A stretch of DNA of 29,404 nt, from the NCBI RefSeq assembly GCF_003940805.1, contig NZ_CP034330.1, positions 1 through 29,404 of the forward strand. The letters are read 5' to 3'. Positions 1 to 7,269 of the stretch are shown here, in pieces. Source of the stretch: Tabrizicola piscis. Lineage in GTDB: Bacteria; Pseudomonadota; Alphaproteobacteria; Rhodobacterales; Rhodobacteraceae. The translations under genes and the position numbers were made by a program. The notes beneath the pieces are model-generated. The model saw nothing but the letters and a program-made list of their open reading frames with translations, made no database searches and was not told the origin of the DNA. Position 1 is the first letter of the stretch; every line of letters starts with the position of its first letter.

Positions 1-7
1 GAGGCAG

Positions 8-490
8 ATGCCAGCAGTCACCAAGGAAGCCCACAAGCCCGGCGATTACTTCGTCGATTACGAAAGCAAGGTGTTCGAAGACGTCAAGGCCGCGCCGGGG
101 GAAAAGGCGCTGGTCACTTTCCATACCATGGCGTTCGAAGGCTCGATCGGGCTGGTCAACATCCTGAACGCAATCCGTCTGAACAAGAAGGGCTATGAAA
201 CCTCGATCCTGCTTTATGGCCCCGGGGTCCTGCTTGGCGTGCAGCGCGGGTTCCCGAAGATTGGCGACGAGGCGTTTCCGGGCCATCAGAACTTCAACAA
301 GAACCTCGAACGGTTCATGGCCGAGGGCGGCAAGGTCTATGCCTGCCGGTTCGCGCTGCAGGCGCTGTACGGCTCGGGCGAACCCGCACTGATCCCCGGC
401 ATCACGCCGATCATGCCGCAGGACGTGCTGGACTGCATCCTGCTGCACAAGAAGGCCAACGCCGTGATCATCGACACCTGGACGGTCTGA
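8..490 (+). CDS. nitB: NitB, MSMEG_0572/Sll0783-family nitrogen-starvation protein
   Basis: A 160-residue protein, first gene of the Nit1C operon in this window. The ATG follows a GAGGCAG ribosome-binding sequence at 1-7, so the gene appears complete although the window begins right before it. It has no signal peptide or membrane segment. The hydrophobic strand-helix pattern ([11 protein letters not shown] near residues 35-45, then SILLYGPGV near 65-75) suggests a DsrE-like alpha/beta fold, which is an inference. In known Nit1C clusters the homologous small protein always precedes the nitrilase, and its biochemical role is not established. Identification rests mainly on the very diagnostic gene order downstream. 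The promoter and any NitA-type regulator would lie upstream of the window. Confidence 0.85.
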   Translation: MPAVTKEAHKPGDYFVDYESKVFEDVKAAPGEKALVTFHTMAFEGSIGLVNILNAIRLNKKGYETSILLYGPGVLLGVQRGFPKIGDEAFPGHQNFNKNLERFMAEGGKVYACRFALQALYGSGEPALIPGITPIMPQDVLDCILLHKKANAVIIDTWTV

Positions 491-497
491 ACCCGCC

Positions 498-521
498 CGG
501 CCCGCCGGACAAGGCGGGCCG
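498..521 (+). terminator. GC hairpin between nitB and nitC (possible attenuator or processing site)
   Basis: CGGCCCGCC at 498-506 pairs perfectly with GGCGGGCCG at 513-521 around a 6-nt loop, 8 bases after the nitB stop. Only TTCC follows, so it lacks the U-tract of an intrinsic terminator. It could stabilise the nitB 3' end or reduce read-through into nitC. It is the only sizeable gap inside an otherwise overlapping operon. Confidence 0.4.
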
Positions 522-544
522 TTCCCTGCCCTAAGGAGAATGCC

Positions 545-1516
545 ATGCCCCCCAAGCCGGTCATCCGCGCCGCTGCCGTACAGATCGCGCCAGACCTGAC
601 CTCGCGCGCGGGCACCATGGAGAAGGTGCTGAACGCGATTGCCGATGCGGCGGACAAAGGGGCAGAGTTTGTCGTCTTTCCCGAAACCTTTGTGCCGTAC
701 TACCCCTACTTCAGCTTTGTGCTGCCGCCTGTGCAACAGGGGCCGGAGCATCTGCGGCTGTACGAAGAAGCGGTCGTCGTGCCATCGGCCGAGACCCGCG
801 CGGTTGCCGAAGCCGCCCGCAAGCGCGGCATGGTGGTGGTGCTTGGCGTGAACGAGCGCGACCATGGGTCGCTTTACAACACGCAGCTGATCTTTGATGC
901 GGACGGGTCCTTGGTCCTGAAGCGGCGCAAGATCACGCCGACCTATCACGAACGGATGGTCTGGGGCCAAGGCGATGGCGCCGGGCTGAAGGTGGTAGAG
1001 ACCGCCGTAGGCCGTGTCGGGGCGCTTGCCTGTTGGGAGCATTACAATCCGCTGGCCCGTTATGCGCTGATGGCGCAGCACGAAGAAATTCATGCCTCGC
1101 ACTTTCCGGGCAGCCTTGTCGGGCCAATCTTCGGCGAGCAGATCGAAGTGACGATGCGTCATCACGCCCTGGAGGCGGGGTGTTTTGTCGTCAACGCGAC
1201 GGGTTGGCTGTCGGAAGAGCAGATCGCCTCGATCCACCCTGACCCCAAGCTGCAAAAGGGCCTGCGTGACGGCTGCATGACCTGCATCATCACGCCGGAA
1301 GGTCGCCATGCGGTGCCGCCTCTGACCAGCGGCGAGGGCATCCTGATCGCCGATCTGGACATGCGGCTGATCACCAAGCGCAAGCGGATGATGGACAGCG
1401 TCGGGCATTACGCCCGGCCCGAACTGTTGCGGTTGCTGCATGACACGCGCCCAGCCGTTCCGCGTGAGGAGTGGGCCAACGAACCTATGGACATCGAGGA
1501 GCCAAGTGATGCTTGA
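545..1516 (+). CDS. nitC: NitC, Nit1-clade nitrilase (carbon-nitrogen hydrolase)
   Basis: A 323-residue nitrilase-superfamily enzyme, the usual length for branch-1 nitrilases. The catalytic triad is visible: Glu47 in FPETF, Lys129 in RRKITPT and nucleophilic Cys163 in LACWEHYNP. The CWE context is that of true nitrilases, which convert nitriles (RCN) to acids plus ammonia. AAGGAG at 533-538 sets the ATG at 545. In Pseudomonas fluorescens the Nit1C nitrilase is linked to assimilation of cyanide as nitrogen source. The substrate here is inferred from the family and context, not shown by the sequence. The protein is cytoplasmic, and its 3' end overlaps nitD by 8 bases. Confidence 0.93.
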   Translation: MPPKPVIRAAAVQIAPDLTSRAGTMEKVLNAIADAADKGAEFVVFPETFVPYYPYFSFVLPPVQQGPEHLRLYEEAVVVPSAETRAVAEAARKRGMVVVLGVNERDHGSLYNTQLIFDADGSLVLKRRKITPTYHERMVWGQGDGAGLKVVETAVGRVGALACWEHYNPLARYALMAQHEEIHASHFPGSLVGPIFGEQIEVTMRHHALEAGCFVVNATGWLSEEQIASIHPDPKLQKGLRDGCMTCIITPEGRHAVPPLTSGEGILIADLDMRLITKRKRMMDSVGHYARPELLRLLHDTRPAVPREEWANEPMDIEEPSDA

Positions 1517-2612
1517 CGCGGATCTCATCAACGAGCTGCAGACCCGGGGCGCGCGCCTTGTGGACCCGTCAGCCGGGCATGAAAGCCGCAGGGGCGGTGC
1601 CGGGCCCTCCGACCACAAGGCGGTGACGCTGGCCGGGCAGACGGTGATGGTGCCAGTGCATACCGCACCCGCCTTCCAAAGCCCCTATGTCATCGACGCG
1701 CCGGACGGCACGCAAGGCGAAGCGCGGGTCGTGCGGGATGGGGTAGAGGTCGGGCGCATCCGCTTTCCCGACCGCCCCCGGTTCTATGATCTGACCACGG
1801 CAGACGGCATCCCCTATTCCAAGATCGCCGTCCTGCATGGCCGGGACGTGCTGGCGACGACGGTCCTGCAAACCTGCATCCGCTATGAAAGCCGCAAGAA
1901 GACCTGTCAGTTCTGCTCGATCGGGCAGAGCCTTGCCGCGGGGCGGACCATTGCCCACAAGACTCCGGCGCAACTGGCCGAAGTCGCCAAAGCGGCGGTC
2001 GAGTTGGATGGTGTCAAGCACATGGTGCTGACCACCGGAACCCCGAAAGGTTCAGACCGCGGCGCGCAGGTGCTGGCAGACAGCGCGCGGGCGATCAAGG
2101 CGGCGGTGAACCTGCCGATCCAGGCACAGTGCGAACCGCCAGAGGATGACATCTGGCACCAGCGCATGTTTGACGCTGGCGTCGACACCTTGGGCATGCA
2201 TCTGGAAGCGGTCACGCCAGAGGTGCGGGCGCGCATCATGCCGGGCAAGGCGTCGGTCCCGCTGGAGAAGTACTTCAGCAGCTTTGAAGCGGCGGTAAAG
2301 GTGTTCGGTCGCGGGCAAGTCTCCACGTACATTCTTGCCGGGCTTGGCGATACCGCCGAGGCCATTCTGGACATGTCGGCGCGGCTGGTGGCGATGGGTG
2401 TCTACCCCTTTGTCGTGCCCTTCGTGCCGATCTCGGGCACCCCGCTGGAAAGCCACCCGGCCCCCACAGCCGGCTTCATGGCCTCGATCCTGAAGCCGCT
2501 GTCGCAGATGACGGTCGATGGCCGGATGCAGGCCAGCGACATCAAGGCGGGCTGCGGCAAATGCGGGGCCTGCTCGGCCCTGTCCACCTATGAAAAGTTG
2601 AGGGTGGCATGA
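1509..2612 (+). CDS. nitD: NitD, MSMEG_0568-family radical SAM protein
   Basis: A 367-residue radical SAM protein. I place the start at ATG 1509, because GAGGAG at about 1497-1502 precedes it and homology-like sequence begins there. A longer reading frame from 1440 is inside nitC. The iron-sulphur motif is unusual: Cys123, Cys133 and Cys136 form CX9CX2C rather than the standard CX3CX2C. The C-terminus carries another cysteine set, Cys349, Cys352 and Cys355 (CGKCGAC), which could hold an auxiliary cluster or metal. The family is confined to Nit1C loci and its reaction is unknown. The gene overlaps nitC by 8 bases and nitE by 4 (ATGA), so translational coupling is likely. Confidence 0.9.
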   Translation: MLDADLINELQTRGARLVDPSAGHESRRGGAGPSDHKAVTLAGQTVMVPVHTAPAFQSPYVIDAPDGTQGEARVVRDGVEVGRIRFPDRPRFYDLTTADGIPYSKIAVLHGRDVLATTVLQTCIRYESRKKTCQFCSIGQSLAAGRTIAHKTPAQLAEVAKAAVELDGVKHMVLTTGTPKGSDRGAQVLADSARAIKAAVNLPIQAQCEPPEDDIWHQRMFDAGVDTLGMHLEAVTPEVRARIMPGKASVPLEKYFSSFEAAVKVFGRGQVSTYILAGLGDTAEAILDMSARLVAMGVYPFVVPFVPISGTPLESHPAPTAGFMASILKPLSQMTVDGRMQASDIKAGCGKCGACSALSTYEKLRVA

Positions 2613-3163
2613 CACATCTGACGCCACAGTCCGAATTTCTGCAAAGCTACCGGATCTGCGCCGCGGCAGAGCCGTGGATGCAGGCGGGTGCCGCAGCCTT
2701 GCGGGAACGGGTGTTCGTGCAGGAGCAAGGCCTGTTTGCGGGGCATGACCGCGACGCGATTGACGATATGGCCCTGCCCCTTGTCGCCATTGCCGAGGAT
2801 GCGGCAGGCGGGCCCCGGGTGGCGGGGACGGTGCGGATCCATGAGCCGACGCCCGGCATCTGGTGGGGCTCGCGGCTGGCCGTGGCGCCCGAGTGGCGCC
2901 GGGTCGGCAAGCTGGGGTCGGAACTGATCCGGCTTGCAGTCGGCACAGCGCGCGCGCGCGGCGCGGTGGAGTTTCACGCCCTTGTGCAGGAGCAGAACGT
3001 CGTGCTTTTCCGGCGCCTGCACTGGGCGGTGGAGGCCAAGGTAGATCTGCACGGCCGCCCGCATGCGCATATGCTGGCAAGTCTGGCGCACTATGCCCCG
3101 ATCAAGGATCCGGTTGCCGGCTGGCAGCTCAAGGCCCCCGGCCCGGTCGAGCGCACCCCATGA
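2609..3163 (+). CDS. nitE: NitE, MSMEG_0567/Sll0786-type GNAT N-acyltransferase
   Basis: A 184-residue GNAT-fold protein that starts at an ATGA overlap with nitD. The acetyl-CoA binding region is visible as LAVAPEWRRVGKLGSELIR near residues 90-108, with the typical basic/glycine loop (RRVGKLGS) following the beta4 strand. The N-terminal part (LRERVFVQEQGLF) resembles acyltransferases of the autoinducer-synthase/GNAT superfamily. In other Nit1C clusters the acetyltransferase and the AIR-synthase domain are separate (cyanobacteria) or fused (mycobacteria); here they are separate but share a 4-base overlap. The acceptor substrate is unknown. Confidence 0.88.
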   Translation: MTHLTPQSEFLQSYRICAAAEPWMQAGAAALRERVFVQEQGLFAGHDRDAIDDMALPLVAIAEDAAGGPRVAGTVRIHEPTPGIWWGSRLAVAPEWRRVGKLGSELIRLAVGTARARGAVEFHALVQEQNVVLFRRLHWAVEAKVDLHGRPHAHMLASLAHYAPIKDPVAGWQLKAPGPVERTP

Positions 3164-4146
3164 CTGTCGCCACCATTGCCAGCGAACTGGCCGCGCATCC
3201 GTCGATCCTGGGAAAGCTGGATATCTCCGGCGCAACCCGTGCCCTGGGTCTGACCGGCGCGAGCGTGGGCCAGCCCGGCGATGACGCCGCCGCCCTGCCC
3301 CGGCCCGAGGGCGGCTGGGACCTGTTCGCCGCCGAGGCGTTCATTCCGGCGTTTGTGGCGGATGATCCGTGGTTCGCCGGCTGGTGCGGGGTGATGGTGA
3401 ACCTGTCAGACATTGCAGCCATGGGCGGGAGGGCCGTCGCGATCACCGATATGCTCTGGGCCCCCGATGCCGCTGCGGCGGCCCCGGTGCTGGAGGGGAT
3501 GCTTGCCGCATCACAGGCCTATGGCGTGCCGATAGTCGGTGGCCACACCAACCTGCGCGCGCCCGCGCTGAACCTCTCGGTCGCGGTGACGGGTCGGGCG
3601 CAGGCGCTGATTTCCAGCTTTGCCGCAAGGCCGGGTGATCTGCTGATCGCGGCGATTGATCTGCGTGGCGCGTGGCGGCCCCGGTTTGACAACTGGTTTG
3701 CCGCCGCAGATGCGCCTGCCGCCCGGTTGCGCGGTGATCTTGCCTTGCTGGCCGAACTGGCCGAGGCCGGACTGGTCCGGGCGGGCAAGGACATCAGTCA
3801 GGGCGGGATTGCCGGGACAAGCCTGATGCTGGGCGAATGTTCCGGCTGCGGGTTCGAGATTGATCTTGACCGGCTGCCGATGCCCCCCGTGACCGATGTG
3901 GCGCGCTGGCTGCGGGCCTTTCCCAGCTTTGGCTTCCTGCTGTCGGTAAGCCCGTCGGCCGCGAACGAGGTCTGCGCCCGCTTTGCCGACCGTGGGCTGG
4001 CGGCCTCGGTGATCGGCCATGCCACATCCGGGACTGCGATTGATCTGGTGCAGGGCGACGCGCGGGCGACGTTCTGGGACTGGCAGGCGCGTCCCTATCT
4101 GGCGCTGGGTCGGGGCCAACCGGTGCAAGAGGCGCATCATGCCTGA
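3160..4146 (+). CDS. nitF: NitF, Sll0787-family AIR synthase-like (PurM/SelD fold) protein
   Basis: A 328-residue protein starting at an ATGA overlap with nitE. A longer upstream frame from 2863 lies inside nitE and was discarded. The AIR synthase/ThiL/SelD-type nucleotide-binding features are present: an N-terminal GDDAA motif (Gly40-Ala44), MVNLSDIAAMGGRAVAITDML near 95-115, and SQGGIAGTSLMLGECSGCG in the second half. PurM-fold enzymes use ATP to activate amide or carboxylate groups. The substrate in this pathway is not known. The stop overlaps nitG by 8 bases. Confidence 0.9.
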   Translation: MTVATIASELAAHPSILGKLDISGATRALGLTGASVGQPGDDAAALPRPEGGWDLFAAEAFIPAFVADDPWFAGWCGVMVNLSDIAAMGGRAVAITDMLWAPDAAAAAPVLEGMLAASQAYGVPIVGGHTNLRAPALNLSVAVTGRAQALISSFAARPGDLLIAAIDLRGAWRPRFDNWFAAADAPAARLRGDLALLAELAEAGLVRAGKDISQGGIAGTSLMLGECSGCGFEIDLDRLPMPPVTDVARWLRAFPSFGFLLSVSPSAANEVCARFADRGLAASVIGHATSGTAIDLVQGDARATFWDWQARPYLALGRGQPVQEAHHA

Positions 4147-4420
4147 GGTGATCTTTCACATCCGCTGGCCGGACGGGGTGGAAGAGCAGTGCTATTCGCC
4201 CTCGACCATCATCCACCAGCATCTGAGCGCGGGGCAAAGCTATCCGCTTGATGATTTCGTGGCGCGCGCCCGTGCCGGGCTGATCGAGGCCTCGGACCGG
4301 GTGGCGGCCAAATACGGCTTTGCCTGTTCCAGCGCGATGGACCAGTTGGCCCGGATCGAGACCAAGGCCCGCCGCTATACCCAAAATGGCGCGCGCGTCA
4401 TCTGCCTGTCCCTTCAATGA
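4139..4420 (+). CDS. nitG: NitG, MSMEG_0570-family small protein
   Basis: A 93-residue protein. I choose ATG 4139, inside the nitF end, because the family begins with an MPEVIFHIRWPDG-like strand; the longer open frame from 4019 is out-of-frame nitF sequence. It has no signal, membrane segment or recognisable catalytic motif. Two cysteines (YSPST preceded by QC, and FACSSAMD) are visible. This family is known only from Nit1C clusters and its function is unknown. The stop overlaps nitH by 4 bases (ATGA). Confidence 0.85.
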   Translation: MPEVIFHIRWPDGVEEQCYSPSTIIHQHLSAGQSYPLDDFVARARAGLIEASDRVAAKYGFACSSAMDQLARIETKARRYTQNGARVICLSLQ

Positions 4421-5700
4421 AAGCCATGCCCATGCGTGTTCATGACACCGCCGTTCCGTACATTCCTGTCGTCATCATCGGCGGCGGGCAGGCCGGTCTT
4501 TCCGTCAGCTGGTATCTTACCCGGGACGGGATCGGGCATGTTGTCTTCGAACGATACCGCCGGTTCCAGTCCTGGCGGGAGAACCGTTGGGACAGCTTCT
4601 GCCTGGTCACGCCGAACTGGCAATGCCGGTTGCCCGGATTTCCCTATCAGGGTGACGACCCGGACGGGTTCATGCTGCGCGACGAGATCGTGGAATATCT
4701 GGACGGGTTCAGCGCCAGCTTTGACCCGCCGCTGCACGAGGGCGTGTCGGTGACGCGGGTGACGCCGCTGGCAGAGGGCGGCTACCGGGTCGAGACCACA
4801 GCGGGGGTCTGGACCACGGGGCAAGTGGTCGTGGCGACCGGCGGCTACGATCAGCCCATCGTGCCACCCTATGCCAGCGCCATCGCGCCCGAGGTCATGC
4901 AGATGCATTCGGTCGCGTATCGCCGCCCGTCGCAAGTGCCGGAAGGCGGCACGCTTGTCGTGGGCACCGGGCAATCGGGCGTGCAGATCATGGAGGATCT
5001 TCACCGTGCAGGGCGCGACGTGCATCTGGCGGTCGGGCCGGCACCGCGCAGCCCACGCAAGTACCGTGGCCGCGATGCGACCGACTGGCTGCATGCCATG
5101 GGCCATTACGCGATCACGATCGACAAGCACCCCGACCCGAACAAGGCCCTGACGCAGACCAACCATTACATGTCGGGTCGCGACGGCGGCAAAGAGATCG
5201 ACCTGCGCAAGTTCGCCCTGGAGGGAGTACATCTCTATGGCTCGCTGGCGGGGGCCAAGGGCACCGCGTTGCAGTTCCTGCCGGATCTGGAAAAGAACCT
5301 CGACGATGCCGACCGCAGCTATTGCGGGATCCGCGACCAGATTGACGCCTGGATCGCGACGCAGGGGATCGACGCCCCGGTCGAGCCGCCGTTTCAGAAA
5401 GTGTGGCGACCCGAGCAGGAGGTGACGGAAATCGACTGCGCCGCGCTGGGGATTACCTCGGTGATCTGGGCCATCGGGTTCCGGCCGGATTACGCTTGGC
5501 TGGAGGCCGACTGCTTTGATGCCCAAGGTCGCCCGGTCTACCGGCGCGGGGTGACGCAGGCTCCGGGCTTGTATTTCATCGGCCTGGGCTGGCTGAACAC
5601 CTGGGGGTCAGGCCGGTTTCTGGGAATAGACGATGATGCGCGCTATCTGGCGCAGCAGATCGCGGCCAATGCCCAAGTCGGGGCGCAGGCTGCGGAATGA
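4417..5700 (+). CDS. nitH: NitH, MSMEG_0569-family flavin-dependent oxidoreductase
   Basis: A 427-residue two-dinucleotide-binding-domain flavoprotein resembling flavin monooxygenases. The FAD Rossmann motif IIGGGQAGLSVSWYL is at residues 20-34. A second Rossmann motif for NAD(P)H, VVGTGQSGVQ, is at 181-190. The FMO-type ATGGYDQP is at 140-147. The C-terminal half carries a GD-like region (LYFIGLGWLNTWGSGRFLGI). It starts at the ATGA overlap with nitG; an in-frame ATG at 4429 is a less likely alternative. It presumably oxidises an intermediate of the Nit1C pathway. Its end overlaps the next gene by 4 bases. Confidence 0.92.
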   Translation: MKAMPMRVHDTAVPYIPVVIIGGGQAGLSVSWYLTRDGIGHVVFERYRRFQSWRENRWDSFCLVTPNWQCRLPGFPYQGDDPDGFMLRDEIVEYLDGFSASFDPPLHEGVSVTRVTPLAEGGYRVETTAGVWTTGQVVVATGGYDQPIVPPYASAIAPEVMQMHSVAYRRPSQVPEGGTLVVGTGQSGVQIMEDLHRAGRDVHLAVGPAPRSPRKYRGRDATDWLHAMGHYAITIDKHPDPNKALTQTNHYMSGRDGGKEIDLRKFALEGVHLYGSLAGAKGTALQFLPDLEKNLDDADRSYCGIRDQIDAWIATQGIDAPVEPPFQKVWRPEQEVTEIDCAALGITSVIWAIGFRPDYAWLEADCFDAQGRPVYRRGVTQAPGLYFIGLGWLNTWGSGRFLGIDDDARYLAQQIAANAQVGAQAAE

Positions 5701-6500
5701 AGCACGAGACCTTTCCGCACGGCGACACCGTCGAGCAGCGTCGCCTTGGCATGGCGGAATGCGGCTGGCATGGGCTGTCAGAGGGCTGGCTTCTGCGCCA
5801 TCTGGGCGATGTGCACTGGCGGCAGATCGCCGAAGCGATGGGGCAGCGGGCGGCGGTGTTCCACGATGCCACCGGCGCGCCGGTCTATGCCGCCTTCTGT
5901 GCGATTTCGGAACGGATTCTGCAGCCCGAACTGGCCCGGCCCGGTGCGGTCCTGACCATCACCTCAGGCCTGCAGCGCCTTTCGGCGACTCGGCTCATCT
6001 CGTTCCACCGTCTTGCCATTGATGCCACCGCCTTTGCCGAGGTGATGCTGATCACCGCCTTTGTGCGCCATGGCCACGGCGGCAATGCGCAGATCCGGCG
6101 GGCGCAGCCTTGTGGCGTGCTGGACCTTCCCGCGATGGAGCCGGGCGCGGACAACGGCTTTGCCGAAGAAGCGACACGGCTCTATCGCCAGGAGGGCATT
6201 CCGGCTCTGGCGCTGGAGGCAGAGGTGACCCCCTGCCCGACGACAGAGTTCAACGCCGCCGGGCTGCTTTACTGCGCGAACTATCCGGCCTTGGTGGACC
6301 GGGCAGAGTGGGCGCTATGCCCGGACCTCGCCAGAAACATGCTGACAACGCGCAAGATCGTCTTTCTGGGCAATGTCGACCCCGGAGAACCGGTGCGGGC
6401 GCGGCTGTCGCGCGACCCGCTTTGCCCCAATCGACACAGCGCAACGCTTGACTCCCGCGGGCGGGTGATCGCCCGGATCGTCACGGATCGGCTGAGTTGA
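5697..6500 (+). CDS. Pnap_2097/LnmK-like biosynthetic protein coupled to Nit1C
   Basis: A 267-residue protein in an ATGA overlap with nitH, so it is cotranscribed. The overall pattern is a double hotdog-like layout: an N-terminal MAECGWHGLSEGWLLRHLGD block, then TEFNAAGLLYCANYPALVDRAEW near residues 182-204. It resembles the LnmK/Pnap_2097 group. LnmK is a bifunctional acyltransferase/decarboxylase acting on malonyl-type thioesters in leinamycin biosynthesis. The Asn-Ala-Ala-Gly-Leu-Leu-Tyr-Cys-Ala-Asn-Tyr sequence is reminiscent of thioesterase-like hotdog active sites. No carrier protein gene is nearby. The assignment is by memory of motif and context, so it is tentative. If correct, the operon makes or modifies an acyl thioester-derived product. 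Confidence 0.6.
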   Translation: MKHETFPHGDTVEQRRLGMAECGWHGLSEGWLLRHLGDVHWRQIAEAMGQRAAVFHDATGAPVYAAFCAISERILQPELARPGAVLTITSGLQRLSATRLISFHRLAIDATAFAEVMLITAFVRHGHGGNAQIRRAQPCGVLDLPAMEPGADNGFAEEATRLYRQEGIPALALEAEVTPCPTTEFNAAGLLYCANYPALVDRAEWALCPDLARNMLTTRKIVFLGNVDPGEPVRARLSRDPLCPNRHSATLDSRGRVIARIVTDRLS

Positions 6501-6519
6501 TTGGACGCAGCCATGGCTA

Positions 6520-6558
6520 TTGACTGCATGGATTGATTGCTTACATTCCAATCAATCC
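6520..6558 (+). promoter_or_regulatory. Promoter and palindromic operator of the DUF983 gene
   Basis: TTGACT at 6520-6525 and TACATT at 6542-6547, with a 16-bp spacer, make a plausible sigma70-type promoter. A perfect inverted repeat, GGATTGATTG at 6530-6539 and CAATCAATCC at 6549-6558, spans the -10 element and ends one base before the AGGAGG ribosome-binding site (6560-6565). A further TTGATTGG lies at 6497-6504. As DNA it looks like an operator; as RNA it could form a 10-bp hairpin next to the ribosome-binding site. Confidence 0.5.
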
Positions 6559-6570
6559 TAGGAGGCTGCC

Positions 6571-6933
6571 GTGCAAGACGATCAACGCCAGAGAAAAGTC
6601 GCGATGCGGCATGGGTTGCGGCACCGGTGCCCGAATTGCGGTGAAGGTCGGCTGTTCAGCTCTTACCTGAAGGTTGCCCCCGCCTGCGACGTCTGCGGTC
6701 AGAGTTTTACCGCGCAGAAAGCCGATGACGGCCCGGCCTATTTCACGATTCTGCTGATGTGCCATATCGCGGGCTTCATGCTGCATTTCATGATTGTCTA
6801 CAGCGACTTCGGACCGATGGAGACGGCGCTGTCGATCACGGCCGTGGTTGTGGCCGGCAGCCTGATGCTCCTTCCCCGGATCAAGGGGCTCATGATCGGC
6901 TGGCAATGGGCCGACCGGCTGCACGGGTTCTGA
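6571..6933 (+). CDS. DUF983-family zinc-ribbon membrane protein
   Basis: A 120-residue protein starting at GTG 6571, preceded by a strong AGGAGG five bases upstream. ATG 6604 is an alternative but has no comparable ribosome-binding site. Two CxxC pairs (CPNC near residues 20-23 and CDVC near 39-42) form a probable zinc ribbon. Two hydrophobic helices follow (about residues 54-75 and 82-104). DUF983 proteins are widespread in alphaproteobacteria and their function is not established. It is separated from the Nit1C operon by its own promoter, so it need not belong to that pathway. Confidence 0.85.
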   Translation: MQDDQRQRKVAMRHGLRHRCPNCGEGRLFSSYLKVAPACDVCGQSFTAQKADDGPAYFTILLMCHIAGFMLHFMIVYSDFGPMETALSITAVVVAGSLMLLPRIKGLMIGWQWADRLHGF

Positions 6934-7269
6934 AACGCACAAACCTCGCAGGAGGCGGCGGTCGCGGTTCGGATGCTGTACGCCGCAACGCCGACCTCTG
7001 CCATGAAGGTGCGGCGTCATTAAATGAATCTTAAAATATCAGAAGGATATGATCGGCGCGCTCACGCAGCGCGGCCGACATGTGTGCTTTTGGTTTCGAC
7101 AGAGTCCCGATCAACGACGTGCGAAAGTGCGCTCGTCCGGCCGTCAGCCCAGTACCTGAGACGCTGAATCGGAACACCGCGGCGAAACCACGCAAAAAAC
7201 GCTACCGTTCTCTAATCCATTTACGAAACGATTGCGTATGCTATTCTGCTGTGCGCAGGAGGTGTCTTC
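6934..7269. other. Intergenic region between DUF983 gene and RND operon
   Basis: No convincing gene is present. An imperfectly spaced inverted repeat, ACGCCGCA at 6980-6987 and TGCGGCGT at 7010-7017 (22-base loop), follows the DUF983 stop. It may act as a weak transcription end, but it has no U-tract. An AT-rich patch (7018-7055) follows. The last 50 bases hold the RND promoter described separately. An open frame at 7080-7634 is out of frame with the adaptor gene and was not called. Confidence 0.5.
7220..7264 (+). promoter_or_regulatory. Promoter, TetR-type operator and ribosome-binding site of the RND operon
   Basis: TTTACG at 7220-7225 and TATTCT at 7242-7247, with a 16-bp spacer, form a likely promoter. 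The imperfect palindrome TACGAAACGATTGCGTA (7222-7238, half-sites TACGaAA/TACGcAA) sits between the boxes, where a TetR repressor would block RNA polymerase. AGGAGGTG at 7257-7264 is a near-consensus ribosome-binding site five bases before the ATG at 7270. Regulation by the TetR gene at 11822 is inferred from context. Confidence 0.5.
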
